Positions 14,185-14,317 of a stretch of DNA of 14,317 nt are shown piece after piece (within the stretch, counting starts at the first letter, position 1; each line of letters opens with the position of its first letter). Made by a program: the position numbers and the translations under genes. Origin of the DNA: Chloroflexota bacterium. Its GTDB lineage: Bacteria; Chloroflexota; Anaerolineae; B4-G1; SLSP01. The notes under the pieces are model-generated. The model saw only the letters and a list, made by a program, of their open reading frames with translations, ran no database searches and was not told the DNA's origin. The stretch spans positions 1-14,317 of the forward strand of contig JAAAOZ010000208.1 in assembly GCA_009908585.1 (NCBI GenBank). Direction: 5' to 3'.

Positions 14185-14317
14185 TGGAGCAAGGAAAACT
14201 GCGCATTACCCTGGTTCGCAGCCCGATTGGCGCGCCGAAACGGCAAAAGCGGACGGTCAAGGCGTTAGGCTTACGCAAGTTGCGCCAAACCGTTGAGCGT
14301 CCTGATAATCCTGCGAT
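14184..14317 (+). CDS. rpmD: 50S ribosomal protein L30, N-terminal part (3' end outside window)
   Basis: L30 is a small 50S protein found in most but not all bacteria. The first 44 residues are visible: MEQGKLRITLVRSPIGAPKR, then QKRTVKALGLRKLRQTVERP and DNPA, where the frame runs off the window. LVRSPIG and the KALGLRKLRQTVERPDNPA segment are the family signature. The full protein is normally about 60 residues. The ATG overlaps the rpsE stop by one base, with GGAGG in the last codons of rpsE (14175-14179) as ribosome binding site. Confidence 0.95.
   Translation, partial: MEQGKLRITLVRSPIGAPKRQKRTVKALGLRKLRQTVERPDNPA

Overview
This window is the conserved translation-gene supercluster of a bacterium. 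It runs from the 3' end of rpoB through the str genes (rpsL-rpsG-fusA-tuf), then the S10 genes and most of the spc genes, ending inside rpmD. All genes are on the + strand. Base composition and codon use look even throughout. I see no transposase, phage gene, tRNA, rRNA, CRISPR array or sign of horizontal insertion. The organism is most likely a member of Chloroflexota, perhaps of the Anaerolineae type. This rests on remembered family resemblance (a long insert near the C-terminus of RpoB, an enlarged S12 N-terminal region, the residue pattern of EF-Tu domain I-II) and not on a search, so it is tentative.

Layout. Bases 1-966 encode the last 321 residues of RpoB. A 204-base spacer (967-1170) follows, with a good sigma70-type promoter, a first hairpin and a terminator-like hairpin, all ahead of rpsL. 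rpsL, rpsG, fusA, tuf and rpsJ (1171-5815) are closely packed. tuf and rpsJ are only 22 bases apart, so rpsJ seems to travel with the str genes. A 175-base spacer (5816-5990) with a strong G/C-run hairpin and a possible G-quadruplex separates rpsJ from the rest. From rplC to rpmD (5991-14317) nineteen genes follow in the canonical order, most with spacers under 45 bases or short overlaps, which fits one long transcript.

How the genes work together. The ribosomal proteins build both subunits: S12, S7, S10, S19, S3, S17, S14, S8 and S5 in the small subunit, and L3, L4, L23, L2, L22, L16, L29, L14, L24, L5, L6, L18 and L30 in the large one. EF-Tu delivers aminoacyl-tRNA, EF-G drives translocation, and RpoB is the beta subunit of the RNA polymerase that makes the transcripts.

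What is unusual. I found no new accessory system; this is a housekeeping region. Several conserved machines carry unexpected changes. EF-Tu has a rewritten switch I: the near-universal RGITI is KILTV, with five extra residues in front. EF-G has altered loops at the tip of domain IV, including loss of the tip histidine. The L22 tunnel hairpin is about five residues longer than usual, and S12 has a 15-residue expansion. The RpoB insert is built from four copies of a WLxxxGYDxxxL-like motif. rpoB is followed directly by rpsL, with no rpoC between them. The rpsL leader holds mutually exclusive hexamer pairings that suggest attenuation.
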